Assembly: GCA_023428515.1 (NCBI GenBank)
Contig: JAEYXI010000176.1
Location: 1 to 16,928, forward strand
Reading direction: 5' to 3'
Source: Pseudomonadota bacterium
Lineage (GTDB): Bacteria > Pseudomonadota > Alphaproteobacteria > Rhizobiales > Rhizobiaceae
Length of the DNA: 16,928 nucleotides
Shown piece by piece: positions 7,147-14,937 of the stretch. The notes beneath the pieces are model-generated. The model was not told the DNA's origin, made no database searches, and saw nothing but the letters and a program-made list of their open reading frames with translations. Each line of letters begins with the position of its first letter. The stretch's first letter is position 1. A program made the translations under genes and the position numbers.

Positions 7147-7176
7147 ACGCGCCGCGGGGGGAGATCCGCGGCGCGT
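7147..7176 (-). terminator. strong hairpin between phnD and phnE1 (attenuator or mRNA stabiliser)
   Basis: A perfect 11-bp GC-rich stem, ACGCGCCGCGG (7147-7157) with CCGCGGCGCGT (7166-7176), has an 8-base loop and starts about 15 bp after the phnD stop. No T-run follows on either strand. In binding-protein operons such structures often cut most transcripts after the binding-protein gene or protect the upstream mRNA, giving more binding protein than permease. Confidence 0.6.
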
Positions 7177-7191
7177 CCGGTGCCTGAGGGC

Positions 7192-8097
7192 TTACGAGCC
7201 GATCTGCGCCTTACGTGCGTCGATGATCGGCTGGTAGAATTCCGGCGTTACTTCGGTGAAGCCGGTGAAATCGCCGCCCTGGATGGCGGAGAAGCATTCC
7301 TTGTCGGTGTTCGGCAGATCGACCATGAACTGCTTGAACTTGGTCTTGATGCCGTCGTCGAGCGAGGTGCGCACGACGATCGGGCCGTTCGGGATCAGCG
7401 GCGACTTCCAGACTTCGACGAGGTCGTCCATGTCGAGGATGCCCTTCTCGACCATCTTGGCGAGGTTGCCGGAGGTGTAGCCCTTGTCCCAGTCGCCGAC
7501 GCCCGAGCCGAAGGTCGTGCCGACGTCGAAGGTGCCCTTCAGCACTTCGAGCACGAGGTTCTCATGGCCGCCGCCGAAGCCGGTCTCGGCGAAATACTCC
7601 TTCACGGCGACGCCGTTCAGGTCCTTCGGCAGCGAGGTGACCGGGATGAGGTAGCCGGAGGTCGAGTCCGGATCGGCGAAGCCGAGCTTCTTGCCCTTGG
7701 TGTCGGCCAGCGTCTTGATGCCGGAATCTGCCTTGGCGACCATGATCGAATAATAACCGGTCGAGCCGTCGGTCTGCACGGTGGTCAGGATCGGCGTCAC
7801 CGCGTCCTTGTTCTCCAGATAGATCTTGGCGTAGCCCGAAGCGCCAAGCTCGGCATAGTCGAGCGTGCCGCCGAGCAGGCCCTGGATCGTGCCGTCATAG
7901 TCGGCGGCCGGGAACAGCGACACCTTCTCGACGCCGAGAACCGCGGGCAGCTTGTCGACCAGGCACTGGAAGTTGCGCAGGCGGTCGGCTTCGTTCTCGC
8001 CGCCGATCAGTCCGATGCGGAATTCCTTGAGGTCCTCGGCCTGCGCGGCGCCGGCGAGGAGGAGCGCGGCGGCTCCCAGAAATGCTTTCCTGAACAT
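7192..8097 (-). CDS. phnD: phosphonate ABC transporter substrate-binding protein
   Basis: PhnD captures phosphonates in the periplasm and delivers them to the PhnE permeases. It has 301 residues. Residues 1-20 form a signal peptide ending AQA. The mature part shows the PhnD pattern: FRIGLIGGENEADRLRNFQCL, a ligand-site stretch with YDGTIQGLLGGTLDYAELG, the motif KKLGFADPDSTSGYLIP, and IPNGPIVVRTSL near the C-terminal lobe. The ribosome site AGGAGAG lies close to the ATG. The order phnC-phnD-phnE1-phnE2 is usual for rhizobia. The ligand range cannot be read from the sequence. Confidence 0.96.
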   Translation of the reverse strand: MFRKAFLGAAALLLAGAAQAEDLKEFRIGLIGGENEADRLRNFQCLVDKLPAVLGVEKVSLFPAADYDGTIQGLLGGTLDYAELGASGYAKIYLENKDAVTPILTTVQTDGSTGYYSIMVAKADSGIKTLADTKGKKLGFADPDSTSGYLIPVTSLPKDLNGVAVKEYFAETGFGGGHENLVLEVLKGTFDVGTTFGSGVGDWDKGYTSGNLAKMVEKGILDMDDLVEVWKSPLIPNGPIVVRTSLDDGIKTKFKQFMVDLPNTDKECFSAIQGGDFTGFTEVTPEFYQPIIDARKAQIGS

Positions 8098-8171
8098 GGT
8101 TCGTCTCTCCTGTTGTGAACCGGCCTTTACGCGCCGGACGCTTTGTGATCGGGGATGCTGGCCGCTTGCGC

Positions 8172-9008
8172 TCAGTGCGCGGCGAATGCTGGCGCGATCG
8201 AGGGCGCCGGCTTGCGCAGGATGGCCGGGCTGATACTCGTCGAAGTCATGGACTCGGAGATTTCTTCGCCGCCGGCCTCGGCGCCGTAGACCATGCGCAC
8301 CGCTTCACGCGTCAGCTCTTCCGGCGCGCCGTCGAACACGACCTTGCCGGCCGCCATGCCGATGATGCGGTTGCAGTAGGTGCGGGCGGTATCCAGCGTG
8401 TGCAGGTTGGTGATGACGGTGATGCCGTCGCGCAGATTGATGTCCTGCAGCGAATCCATCACCACCTTGGCGTTCATCGGATCGAGCGAGGCGATCGGCT
8501 CGTCGGCGAGGATCACCTTCGGCTGCTGCATCAGGGCGCGCGCGATCGCCACGCGCTGCTGCTGGCCGCCGGACAGCGTTCCGGCGGGCTGCAGCGCCGC
8601 CTGCGCGATGCCCAGTCGTTCCAGCGAGGCGATGGCATGCGCGCGCTCCTCGCGCGAAAACATGCCGAGCAGGTTGAGCGCGGTCGAACGATGGTTCAGC
8701 CTGCCGAGCAGCACGTTGGTCAGCACGTCGAGACGCGGCACCAGGTTGAACTGCTGGAAGATCATCGCGCAGTCGCGCTGCCAGCGGCGCAGCGCCGTGC
8801 CGCTGAGCGCCGACACTTCCGTCTGGTCAAAAAAAATAGACCCCTGGGAGGGATCTATCAGACGGTTGATCATGCGCAGAAGAGTCGATTTGCCGGCGCC
8901 GGAACGGCCGATGATGCCGACCATCTGTCCCTCGGGAATCTCGATAGCGACCTGGTCGACGGCAGTGTGTTTTCCGAAACGGCGCGTCACGTCGCGTATC
9001 TGCAGCAT
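8172..9008 (-). CDS. phnC: phosphonate ABC transporter ATP-binding protein
   Basis: PhnC is the cytoplasmic ATPase that powers phosphonate import. The 278 residues contain the Walker A motif GRSGAGKST (34-42), a Q-loop at FQQFNLV (about 84-90), the ABC signature LSGGQ (145-149), the Walker B motif VILADE (165-170) and a switch histidine in [10 protein letters not shown] tail of about 30 Ser/Pro/Ala-rich residues follows the usual family end. The ATG has AGGGA eight bases upstream. It is the first gene of the transporter operon, separated from the C-P lyase operon by about 1.2 kb that includes a divergent gene and a repeat, so it should have its own promoter. Confidence 0.96.
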   Translation of the reverse strand: MLQIRDVTRRFGKHTAVDQVAIEIPEGQMVGIIGRSGAGKSTLLRMINRLIDPSQGSIFFDQTEVSALSGTALRRWQRDCAMIFQQFNLVPRLDVLTNVLLGRLNHRSTALNLLGMFSREERAHAIASLERLGIAQAALQPAGTLSGGQQQRVAIARALMQQPKVILADEPIASLDPMNAKVVMDSLQDINLRDGITVITNLHTLDTARTYCNRIIGMAAGKVVFDGAPEELTREAVRMVYGAEAGGEEISESMTSTSISPAILRKPAPSIAPAFAAH

Positions 9009-9085
9009 GGCGGCTTCCCTGTCCCACTTCTACCCATTCCACGGGATGCGTTAGCGCAGCCACATGAAGGCGGCGTGTCGGGAGC

Positions 9086-9103
9086 ATGTCAGTTTTGCAA
9101 CGC
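9086..9103 (-). promoter_or_regulatory. weak Pho-box-like site upstream of phnC
   Basis: On the minus strand GCGTTGCAAAACTGACAT resembles the PhoB box: the AAAA spacer and the second half CTGACAT fit well and the first half poorly (about 12 of 18 positions). A third half-like CCGACAC follows at the same 11-bp period. It lies about 80 bp upstream of the phnC ATG. Separate PhoB control of the transporter is plausible but unproven. Confidence 0.35.
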
Positions 9104-9239
9104 TTCACAGCTGCGGTCTCGTCGGCCTCGCGCGGCATCACAATCGCGCCATCTCCGCCTTATGCGGCTTGTCGATCCTTGGCCCTCTCACTAGGTCGAC
9201 GGGCAGGCAGCACTCCGGCTGCCGCCAACAGGAGTCGCC

Positions 9240-9503
9240 ATGAAATCCCGGTCCCTTTTTCTCGCCGCCGCTGTTGCGATGCTTGCCTCGCCGGCCCTCG
9301 CGGATCGTGCGCCCACCGCCGAGGAGCGCGCCACCATCGAGGCGAAGCTCAAGGCGGAAGGTTTTACCCGTTGGGAGAGCATCGAACTCGAGGACGACGA
9401 GTCAGTCTGGGAGGTCGACGATGCGGTGGGCGCCGACGGGCGCGAATACGACCTCGAGCTGCGCGTCGGCACGCTGGAGATCGTCGATCGCGACGCCGAC
9501 TAG
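9240..9503 (+). CDS. small exported PepSY-like protein
   Basis: This 87-residue protein starts with a signal peptide (cleavage near ALA, about residue 21), so it is probably periplasmic. The mature part resembles a short PepSY domain: a helix with EERATIEAKLKAEGF, then a WESIELEDDESVWEVDDA strand pair and a REYDLELRVGTLEIV ending. PepSY domains are often found in peptidase inhibitors or envelope proteins, but the role of stand-alone short ones is mostly unknown. AGGAG lies six bases upstream of the ATG, and a short stem (GGCAGC with GCTGCC, 9206-9223) lies in the leader. It is divergent from phnC and converges on the C-P lyase operon. A link to phosphonate use is not shown by the sequence. 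Confidence 0.8.
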   Translation: MKSRSLFLAAAVAMLASPALADRAPTAEERATIEAKLKAEGFTRWESIELEDDESVWEVDDAVGADGREYDLELRVGTLEIVDRDAD

Positions 9504-10051
9504 ACGCGAGGTTTCAGGGACCTGGATGACGGAAGCCTGGCGTGCGTCAGGCAGACGTGGATAATTTTGCGCCTATCTATCGGCCAACCTGTTGATTCAG
9601 CTCGATTATAAAAATAGTTCGCAGAATTCGGCCAACACTCTTCTCGCCTCTCTTATCCTTGCCGTGCTCCTTCTGCGGCAACGCCGGGCGCGACGGTGGT
9701 CAGGTGCGGAGGAGACGGCGCCTCCGGTGGTTGGCTAACGTGGCCGCTGCCCGGGAGGCCGCGTCCAAGGGTTCCCCTGCCGCTACTGACGAGCGGTGCG
9801 TGCTGGACGAGCACATAGGCCCGAGGCCAATGCCCGAAGGTCCAAAAGCTGGAAGGCAAAAGAGTATCGGGCGCAGCGGAACGGGCGCGGACAGAAATCG
9901 CCGGCGGGGTGCGGGTTCGCGCCACGTACTAATAATTTGAGAGGCTCGGCCCCGTGCCCCGCTTCCCGACTTCTCTTCCCGCGGCGAGGAGCGTTCTTTG
10001 AAATGGCCAGACTGCGAAGCAGGGCGTGGCGACGATGAAGCGCGCGGCTAT
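9504..10051. other. intergenic stretch without a convincing gene
   Basis: About 550 bp between the PepSY-like gene and the palindromic repeat. The first 150 bp are comparatively AT-rich (for example around 9595-9620) and hold a weak 5-bp stem (GCCTG with CAGGC, 9535-9552). From about 9650 the DNA is GC-rich with open frames on both strands (9653-9925 minus, 9659-9940 plus). Their products are Arg/Pro-rich, have no recognisable domain and no good ribosome site, so they look non-coding. An imperfect inverted repeat around 9714-9765 hints at a degraded repeat or insertion remnant. Confidence 0.5.
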
Positions 10052-10206
10052 CCCTCCCCCTTGAGGGGAGGGTGGACAGCCGCCGCAGGCGGTTGGACGG
10101 GTGGGGTACCCGGAGGCAGCGTGAGACGAAAAAATGTCGAGCACTTCACCAGCGACCCCACCCGGCTCGCCCATCGGGCTCGCCGACCTCCCCTCGAGGG
10201 GGAGGT
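10052..10206. repeat. RIME-like palindromic intergenic repeat
   Basis: A unit of about 155 bp with hairpin-forming, inverted ends. The left end pairs CCCTCCCC (10052-10059) with GGGGAGGG (10065-10072); the right end pairs ACCTCCCC (10186-10193) with GGGGAGGT (10199-10206). The two ends are imperfect inverted copies of each other over about 50 bp, including GGGTGGGGT near 10101 against its complement near 10154. Inside are CCGCC-gca-GGCGG and two direct copies of GGCTCGCC (10165-10172 and 10177-10184). This matches the style of rhizobial RIME elements, non-coding repeats of many copies; copy number cannot be judged here. It starts 10 bp after the stop of the transferase gene and could end that operon's transcript. 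Confidence 0.7.
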
Positions 10207-10216
10207 GAACGCAGAG

Positions 10217-10837
10217 CTAACCCCCATGCTTCTCCAGAAAAGCCTCGGCTGGCAGAAAGCGAAAATCGTCGAGCGCCGCGCGCAGCCGCGCATGGTCCCA
10301 GTCCCTCCAGGCGAGCGCCTGATAGCGCTCCGCCGTCCTGCGATCGAAGCGTTCGCGGATTGGCTTTGCCGGCACGCCGGCAACGATCGTGTAGGGTGCG
10401 ACGTCCTTCGTCACCACCGCGCCCGCGCCGACCGCCGCTCCGTCACCGACCGTGACGCCCGGCAACACGGTCGAGCCGTGGCCGAGCCAGGTGTCGTGAC
10501 CGATATGCACGCGCTTCGCCCGGCGCGCCGCAAAGAAATCCGCTTCGTGCTCGGCATCGTCGAAATAGTCGGAGGCGCGGTAGGTGAAATGATGCAGCGT
10601 CGGGCGGTCGACGGGATGGTTCGTGGCGTTGAGCCGCACCGAGGCCGCGATGTTGGAGAATTTTCCGATCTCGGCGCACCAGATCGCGCAGTCCTGCATC
10701 ATGTAGGAATAGTCGCCGACCACCGATTCCGACACGCGGCAGCGTTCGGAGATCTCGGTCCACCTGCCGAGTGTCGAACTCTCGACCTCCGCCGTCTCGT
10801 GGATATACGGCGTTTCCGACAGCTTTTTGTGGCTCAT
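10217..10837 (-). CDS. hexapeptide-repeat transferase of phosphonate metabolism (TIGR03308-like)
   Basis: This 206-residue protein is a left-handed beta-helix acetyltransferase of the type found inside C-P lyase operons. It begins [13 protein letters not shown], with hexapeptide turns such as [10 protein letters not shown] and [16 protein letters not shown] holds a probable catalytic His74, and a second run follows ([37 protein letters not shown]) before [12 protein letters not shown]. The ATG at 10837 overlaps the phnL stop as ATGA, which fixes the start although the frame stays open upstream. As last gene of the operon it may acetylate an aminophosphonate or a pathway intermediate. The exact substrate is not visible here. 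Confidence 0.9.
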   Translation of the reverse strand: MSHKKLSETPYIHETAEVESSTLGRWTEISERCRVSESVVGDYSYMMQDCAIWCAEIGKFSNIAASVRLNATNHPVDRPTLHHFTYRASDYFDDAEHEADFFAARRAKRVHIGHDTWLGHGSTVLPGVTVGDGAAVGAGAVVTKDVAPYTIVAGVPAKPIRERFDRRTAERYQALAWRDWDHARLRAALDDFRFLPAEAFLEKHGG

Positions 10838-11541
10838 GCGGCGATCTTCCCCGGCGCGAATTGCGTGACGTCGATGATCCTGTCGGCGACCGCCTCGCGC
10901 ACATCGGCATCGTGGAAGATGCCGAGCAGGGCGACACCCTCGCGCTTCTTGCCCGATATCATCTCGACCACCACCTCGCGGTTTTTTGCATCGAGCGACG
11001 CCGTCGGCTCGTCGAGCAGCAGCACCGGATGCGGCGTGATGAAGCCGCGCGCGATGTTGACGCGCTGCTGCTCGCCGCCCGAGAACGTGGCGGGTGGCAG
11101 GCCCCACAGCTTTTCCGGCAAATTGAGGCGGGCGAGCAAATCTTTCGCGTGGCCTTGCGCCTTTTCGCGCGCTTCGCCCAGCGAGACCAGCGGCTCCGCC
11201 ACCACGTCGAGCGCGGAAACGCGAGGGACCGTACGCAGGAACTGGCTGACATACCCGATCGTGTCGCGCCTGACACCGAGCACTGTGCGCGGGCTGGCCT
11301 TGGCGAGGTCGACGAGCTGGCCATGATGATCGACGATGATCTGCCCGGCATCCACGGCGTAGTTGCCGTAGAGCATTTTCAGGATCGAGCTCTTGCCGGC
11401 CCCGGAAGGTCCGCCCAACACGGCGCATTCGCCTGCCTTGATGGCGAAGGACACGCCTTCCACGACCGGCAGGCGGATGCCGTCGCGCAGATGCATGGTG
11501 AAGCTCTTCGAGACTTCGGAGACGACGACCGGCGTAGCCAT
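10834..11541 (-). CDS. phnL: C-P lyase complex ATP-binding-cassette protein PhnL
   Basis: PhnL is an ABC-type protein that is not a transporter; it works with PhnG, PhnH and PhnI in coupling phosphonate to ATP-derived ribose. Read from the ATG at 11541 it has 235 residues. Walker [11 protein letters not shown] is at about 43-52, the signature [15 protein letters not shown] and Walker [13 protein letters not shown] follow, and a histidine in GIFHDADVR fits the switch position. A GTG at 11547 would overlap the phnK stop as GTGA, but the ribosome-site-like CAGG is better spaced for the ATG. The gene overlaps the transferase gene downstream by four bases. Confidence 0.95.
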   Translation of the reverse strand: MATPVVVSEVSKSFTMHLRDGIRLPVVEGVSFAIKAGECAVLGGPSGAGKSSILKMLYGNYAVDAGQIIVDHHGQLVDLAKASPRTVLGVRRDTIGYVSQFLRTVPRVSALDVVAEPLVSLGEAREKAQGHAKDLLARLNLPEKLWGLPPATFSGGEQQRVNIARGFITPHPVLLLDEPTASLDAKNREVVVEMISGKKREGVALLGIFHDADVREAVADRIIDVTQFAPGKIAA

Positions 11542-11543
11542 AG

Positions 11544-12320
11544 TCACACCTGCAGGATCGAGGAAACGAGAAGCTGCGTATAGGGCGCGCGGGGATCGTC
11601 GAGCACGCGGTCGGTGAGGCCGGTCTCGACCACGTGGCCGTCCTTCATGACCATCATGCGATGCGACAGAAGCCTGGCCACCGCGAGGTCGTGCGTGACG
11701 ACCACAGCCGCGAGCCCGAGATCGTTGACCAGCCTACGCAACAGGTCGAGCAGGCGCGCCTGCACCGACACGTCGAGCCCGCCGGTAGGTTCGTCCATGA
11801 ACACCAGTCGCGGTCCGGTGACCAGGTTGCGCGCGATCTGCAGTCTTTGGCGCATGCCGCCGGAGAAGGCGCGGGGCTCGTCGTCGACGCGGTCATCGCC
11901 GATCTCGACGCGCGCCAGCCAGTCGACTGCGGTGTTGCGGATCTTGCCGTAATGCCGGTCGCCGACCGCCATCAGCCGCTCGCCGACATTGGCGCCCGCC
12001 GACACCGTCATGCGCAAGCCATCGGCAGGGTTCTGGTGGACAAAACCCCAGTCGGTGCGCATCAGGAAGCGCCGCTCCGCCTCGCTCATGCGGTAGAGAT
12101 CGCGGAACGCCCCGTCGCGCATGCGGTACGACACGCAACCCGAGGTCGGGATCAGCCTGGTCGAGATGCAGTTCAAGAGCGTCGTCTTGCCCGAGCCGGA
12201 TTCGCCGACGATCGCCAGCACCTCGCCGGGGTACAGCTCGAAGGAGACATCCTCGCAGCCGACGCGCGAGCCATAGAATTTCGACAGCGAGGAGACGCGC
12301 AGGAGTGGTTCGTCGGTCAT
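11544..12320 (-). CDS. phnK: C-P lyase complex ATP-binding-cassette protein PhnK
   Basis: PhnK binds the PhnGHIJ core complex near PhnJ and is needed for C-P bond cleavage in the cell. It has 258 residues and the ABC motifs in order: Walker [10 protein letters not shown] (39-47), the Q-loop in GFVHQNP, the signature FSGGM (152-156), Walker B LVFMDE (172-177), and VVTHDLAVA with the switch histidine. It resembles oligopeptide-transport ATPases, as is usual for PhnK. The ATG at 12320 overlaps the phnJ stop (ATGA). The frame stays open far upstream through phnJ in another reading, but the overlap and the match to the family start ([15 protein letters not shown]) settle the start. Confidence 0.96.
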   Translation of the reverse strand: MTDEPLLRVSSLSKFYGSRVGCEDVSFELYPGEVLAIVGESGSGKTTLLNCISTRLIPTSGCVSYRMRDGAFRDLYRMSEAERRFLMRTDWGFVHQNPADGLRMTVSAGANVGERLMAVGDRHYGKIRNTAVDWLARVEIGDDRVDDEPRAFSGGMRQRLQIARNLVTGPRLVFMDEPTGGLDVSVQARLLDLLRRLVNDLGLAAVVVTHDLAVARLLSHRMMVMKDGHVVETGLTDRVLDDPRAPYTQLLVSSILQV

Positions 12321-13204
12321 TCCGCAGCCTCCTTGGCGCCCAACTCGCCGACATGCCCTTCGGCGCGCCTCGTCTCGCAATGATCCGTATCCGAACAGAC
12401 GAACATGCGTCCGCCGCGGTCGTCGAGGATCACCTCGTCGAGATAGACCTGTTCCGCGCCGCAGAGCGCGCAGGGCTTGTCGAACTTCTGCACCTCGAAC
12501 GGATGGTCCTCGAAGTCGAGACTGACCACCTCGGTGAAGGGCGGGATCGCATAGATGCGCTTCTCGCGGCCCGCCCCGAACAGCTGCAGAGCCGGCGACA
12601 TATGCATCTTCGGATTGTCGAATTTCGGTGTCGGCGAAGGGTCCATCACATAGCGTCCTTCGACCTTCACCGGATAGGCATAGGTCGTCGCGATATGCCC
12701 GTGCTTGGCGATGTCCTCGTAGAGCTTCACATGCATCAGCCCATATTCCTCGAGCGCATGCATCTTGCGCGTCTCGGTCTCTCGTGGCTCGAGGAAGCGC
12801 AGAGGCTCGGGGATCGGCCCCTGGTAGACCAGCGTCTGTCCCTCGGTCAGCGGCAATTCCGGAATGCGGTGGCGCGTCTGGATGATCGTGGCCTTTGCCG
12901 TTTCGGTCGTCGTCTCGACGTCCGCCACCTTGCGGAAGAAGTTGCGGATCGACACCGCGTTGGTGGTGTCGTCGGCACCCTGGTCGATGACCTTCAGCAC
13001 GTCGTCCGGCCCGATGATCGACGCCGTTACCTGCACGCCGCCGGTGCCCCAGCCATAAGGCATCGGCATCTCGCGGCTGGCGAACGGCACCTGGTAGCCG
13101 GGGATCGCGATGCCCTTCAGGATCGCGCGGCGGATCATCCGCTTCGTCTGCTCGTCCAGATAGGCGAAATTGTAGCTGGCGATGTTCGGCTCGGACGCGT
13201 TCAT
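12317..13204 (-). CDS. phnJ: C-P lyase catalytic subunit, radical SAM enzyme
   Basis: PhnJ cleaves the carbon-phosphorus bond of ribose-1-phosphonate-5-phosphate, giving a hydrocarbon and a ribose 1,2-cyclic phosphate, by radical SAM chemistry with an iron-sulfur cluster. The 295 residues include the four expected cysteines at 245, 248, 270 and 276 (CALC, then CSDTDHC). They match the spacing of E. coli Cys241, 244 and 266 (cluster) and Cys272 (thiyl radical) with an offset of four. The N-terminal YNFAYLDEQTKRMIRRAILKG and the GWGTGGVQVT segment are family hallmarks. The ATG at 13204 overlaps the phnI stop (ATGA). The enzyme should be active as far as the sequence shows. Confidence 0.97.
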   Translation of the reverse strand: MNASEPNIASYNFAYLDEQTKRMIRRAILKGIAIPGYQVPFASREMPMPYGWGTGGVQVTASIIGPDDVLKVIDQGADDTTNAVSIRNFFRKVADVETTTETAKATIIQTRHRIPELPLTEGQTLVYQGPIPEPLRFLEPRETETRKMHALEEYGLMHVKLYEDIAKHGHIATTYAYPVKVEGRYVMDPSPTPKFDNPKMHMSPALQLFGAGREKRIYAIPPFTEVVSLDFEDHPFEVQKFDKPCALCGAEQVYLDEVILDDRGGRMFVCSDTDHCETRRAEGHVGELGAKEAAE

Positions 13205-14313
13205 TCCGCAGCTTCCTTGTTCGCTTCCCCATCGGAGATGGATTTCGCCTCGTGCTCGGCTCGCATACGCCGCACGAGGTCGAGCTCGGCCTGGAAGTCG
13301 ACATAATGCGGCAGTTTCAGATGCTCGACGAAGCCCGTCGCCTGGACGTTGTCGGAATGCGAGATGACGAATTCCTCGTCCTGCGCGGCGGCGGTGATGT
13401 CCTCGCCGAGCTCGCGTGCCCTGAGCGCCCGGTCGCAGAGCGACATCGCCATTGCCTTGCGCTCGCTCTGGCCGAACACCAGCCCGTAGCCGCGCGTGAA
13501 TTGCGGCGGCACTTTTGCCGATCCCTTGAACTGGTTGACCATCTGGCACTCGGTGACGCGGATGCGGCCGAGCGTCACCGGAAAATCCAGTTCCGGCACG
13601 TCGAGCTCCAGCTCCACCTCGCCGATGCGGACTTCTCCGACGAAAGGATGGCTGCGGGCGTAGCCGCGCTGCGTCGAATAGGCGAGCGCGAGCAGAAAAC
13701 CCTCGTCACCGCGCGACAACGCCTGCAACCGCGTGTCGCGATCCATCGGGAATTCCATCGGCTCGCGCGTGATGTCGCCGGTGACATGGCCGGCAGGCAA
13801 TGCGCCATCGGCCTCGATCAGCCCTTCATTGCCGAGGATGTCGGAAACGCGCGGCATCGGCTCGGCGTCCGCTTCCTCGCGCCGCTCGGGCTGGCCAACC
13901 TTGCCGCCCGCTGCAAGCTCGGGGTCGAGCAGGCGATGCGTATAGTCGAAGGTCGGGCCGAGCAACTGACCGCCCGGCAAGTCCTTGTATGTCGCCGAGA
14001 CACGTCGCTCGGCCAGCATCGCCGCCGTGTCGACCGGCCGCGTGTAACCGAAGCGGGGCAGCGTTGTGCGGTAGGCGCGCACCAGGAAGATCGCCTCGAT
14101 CAAGTCGCCGCGCGCCTGCAAGATCGCAAGCGCGGCAAGCTCGCGGTCGTAGAGCGATCCCTCGCTCATCACGCGGTCGACACCAAGCCCGAGTTGCTCG
14201 ACGATCTGGTCGAGCCTGAGCGCCGGGACGCTGCGGTCGCCACGCCGACGGTCGGCGAGCAGCCGGTGAGCGTTGCGGATGGCGGCTTCACCGCCTTTGA
14301 CGGCAACGTACAT
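13201..14313 (-). CDS. phnI: C-P lyase core subunit, ribose-phosphonate-forming nucleosidase PhnI
   Basis: PhnI, with PhnG, PhnH and PhnL, replaces the adenine of ATP with phosphonate to form ribose-1-phosphonate-5-triphosphate. The 370 residues compare with about 354 in E. coli. The start MYVAVKGGEAAIRNAH is the family's N-terminus, and further conserved stretches are visible (GSLYDRELAALAILQA, LLGPTFDYTHRLLDPEL, FNQW-type region in MVNQFKGSAK, and FVEHLKLPHYVDFQAELD near the end). GGAGGG, formed by the end of phnH, lies about eight bases before the ATG, and the genes are 3 bp apart. The stop overlaps phnJ. The identity is secure. Confidence 0.96.
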   Translation of the reverse strand: MYVAVKGGEAAIRNAHRLLADRRRGDRSVPALRLDQIVEQLGLGVDRVMSEGSLYDRELAALAILQARGDLIEAIFLVRAYRTTLPRFGYTRPVDTAAMLAERRVSATYKDLPGGQLLGPTFDYTHRLLDPELAAGGKVGQPERREEADAEPMPRVSDILGNEGLIEADGALPAGHVTGDITREPMEFPMDRDTRLQALSRGDEGFLLALAYSTQRGYARSHPFVGEVRIGEVELELDVPELDFPVTLGRIRVTECQMVNQFKGSAKVPPQFTRGYGLVFGQSERKAMAMSLCDRALRARELGEDITAAAQDEEFVISHSDNVQATGFVEHLKLPHYVDFQAELDLVRRMRAEHEAKSISDGEANKEAAE

Positions 14314-14316
14314 TCC

Positions 14317-14937
14317 TTAGCCCTCCATGGCGCGGATGCGCGTCGTGCGCGGCAGGCAGGCAATGCCCTCGGGTGCAGCGAGAACGAGATCGACGCCGCG
14401 CGGGAAACGCGCCCGGTTCTGCTTCCACTGCTCGACGAAGTGGCGCGGTAGCGGCGCCGGCGCGAATCTCGCGCTTCCGTCGATGCCTGGCCCTTCGAGC
14501 CCCAGCCCGTCACCCGCCGACAGGCTCGTGACCTGCAGGATCAGCGTGGTCGATCGATCAGGGTATTCCTGCGTGCCCTGCGCGAAATTCTCGAGCGCGA
14601 TCAGGCTTGCCGGATCGGCGACGAGGGCGAAATGCGCATCGGCCGGCGTATCGGCGAGCGGCACGCCGGTGTGAAAGCCGAGCCAATTCGCGACCACCGG
14701 CGTCTGCCTCAGGGACGCATCTAGCCAGAGCGGCGTGTCGTTGTCGCAGAGCGTCAATGCGATTGCCGCGGCAATCGGCGACAGGGGAGGCGGCGGCAGG
14801 GTATCCGCCTTCGCAGGCTGCACCGTGCCTGGCCGGGCCATCGCGTCCATGACGGCCCGGAAGATCGCCTGCGCGTCGAAGACGGGATTGGCGAAACCGC
14901 CAGCGATGTGGTCGGCGGTACTATTGGTGACCGGCAT
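14317..14937 (-). CDS. phnH: C-P lyase core subunit PhnH
   Basis: PhnH is a subunit of the PhnGHIJ complex; the fold is related to PLP-dependent transferases but lacks the cofactor. The 206 residues compare with 194 in E. coli. It begins with a region ending in GGFANPVFDAQAIFRAVMDAMARPG, the best-known PhnH motif, and later has FALVADPASL, GTQEYPDRSTTLILQV and LEGPGIDGSARF, all typical of the family. The ATG at 14937 shares its A with the phnG stop (TGATG), so translation is coupled. The frame stays open upstream inside phnG, but this start fits both the overlap and the family length. Confidence 0.95.
   Translation of the reverse strand: MPVTNSTADHIAGGFANPVFDAQAIFRAVMDAMARPGTVQPAKADTLPPPPLSPIAAAIALTLCDNDTPLWLDASLRQTPVVANWLGFHTGVPLADTPADAHFALVADPASLIALENFAQGTQEYPDRSTTLILQVTSLSAGDGLGLEGPGIDGSARFAPAPLPRHFVEQWKQNRARFPRGVDLVLAAPEGIACLPRTTRIRAMEG

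Noticed and set aside
9653..9925. A 90-residue minus-strand frame in the intergenic region
   Set aside because: Pro/Ser/Ala-rich, no ribosome site, no domain, and an overlapping frame on the other strand is as long; more likely repeat DNA than a gene.
10217..11428. A 403-residue open frame on the minus strand
   Set aside because: Only the part from 10837 matches the hexapeptide transferase and starts with an ATGA overlap; the upstream part is an out-of-frame reading of phnL.
11544..13304. A 586-residue open frame on the minus strand suggesting a fused PhnK
   Set aside because: Residues before the ATG at 12320 are an out-of-frame reading of phnJ and match no protein pattern; phnK begins at 12320.
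12317..13549. A 410-residue open frame suggesting a fused PhnJ
   Set aside because: PhnJ starts at 13204 with an overlap to the phnI stop; the extra part is an out-of-frame reading of phnI.
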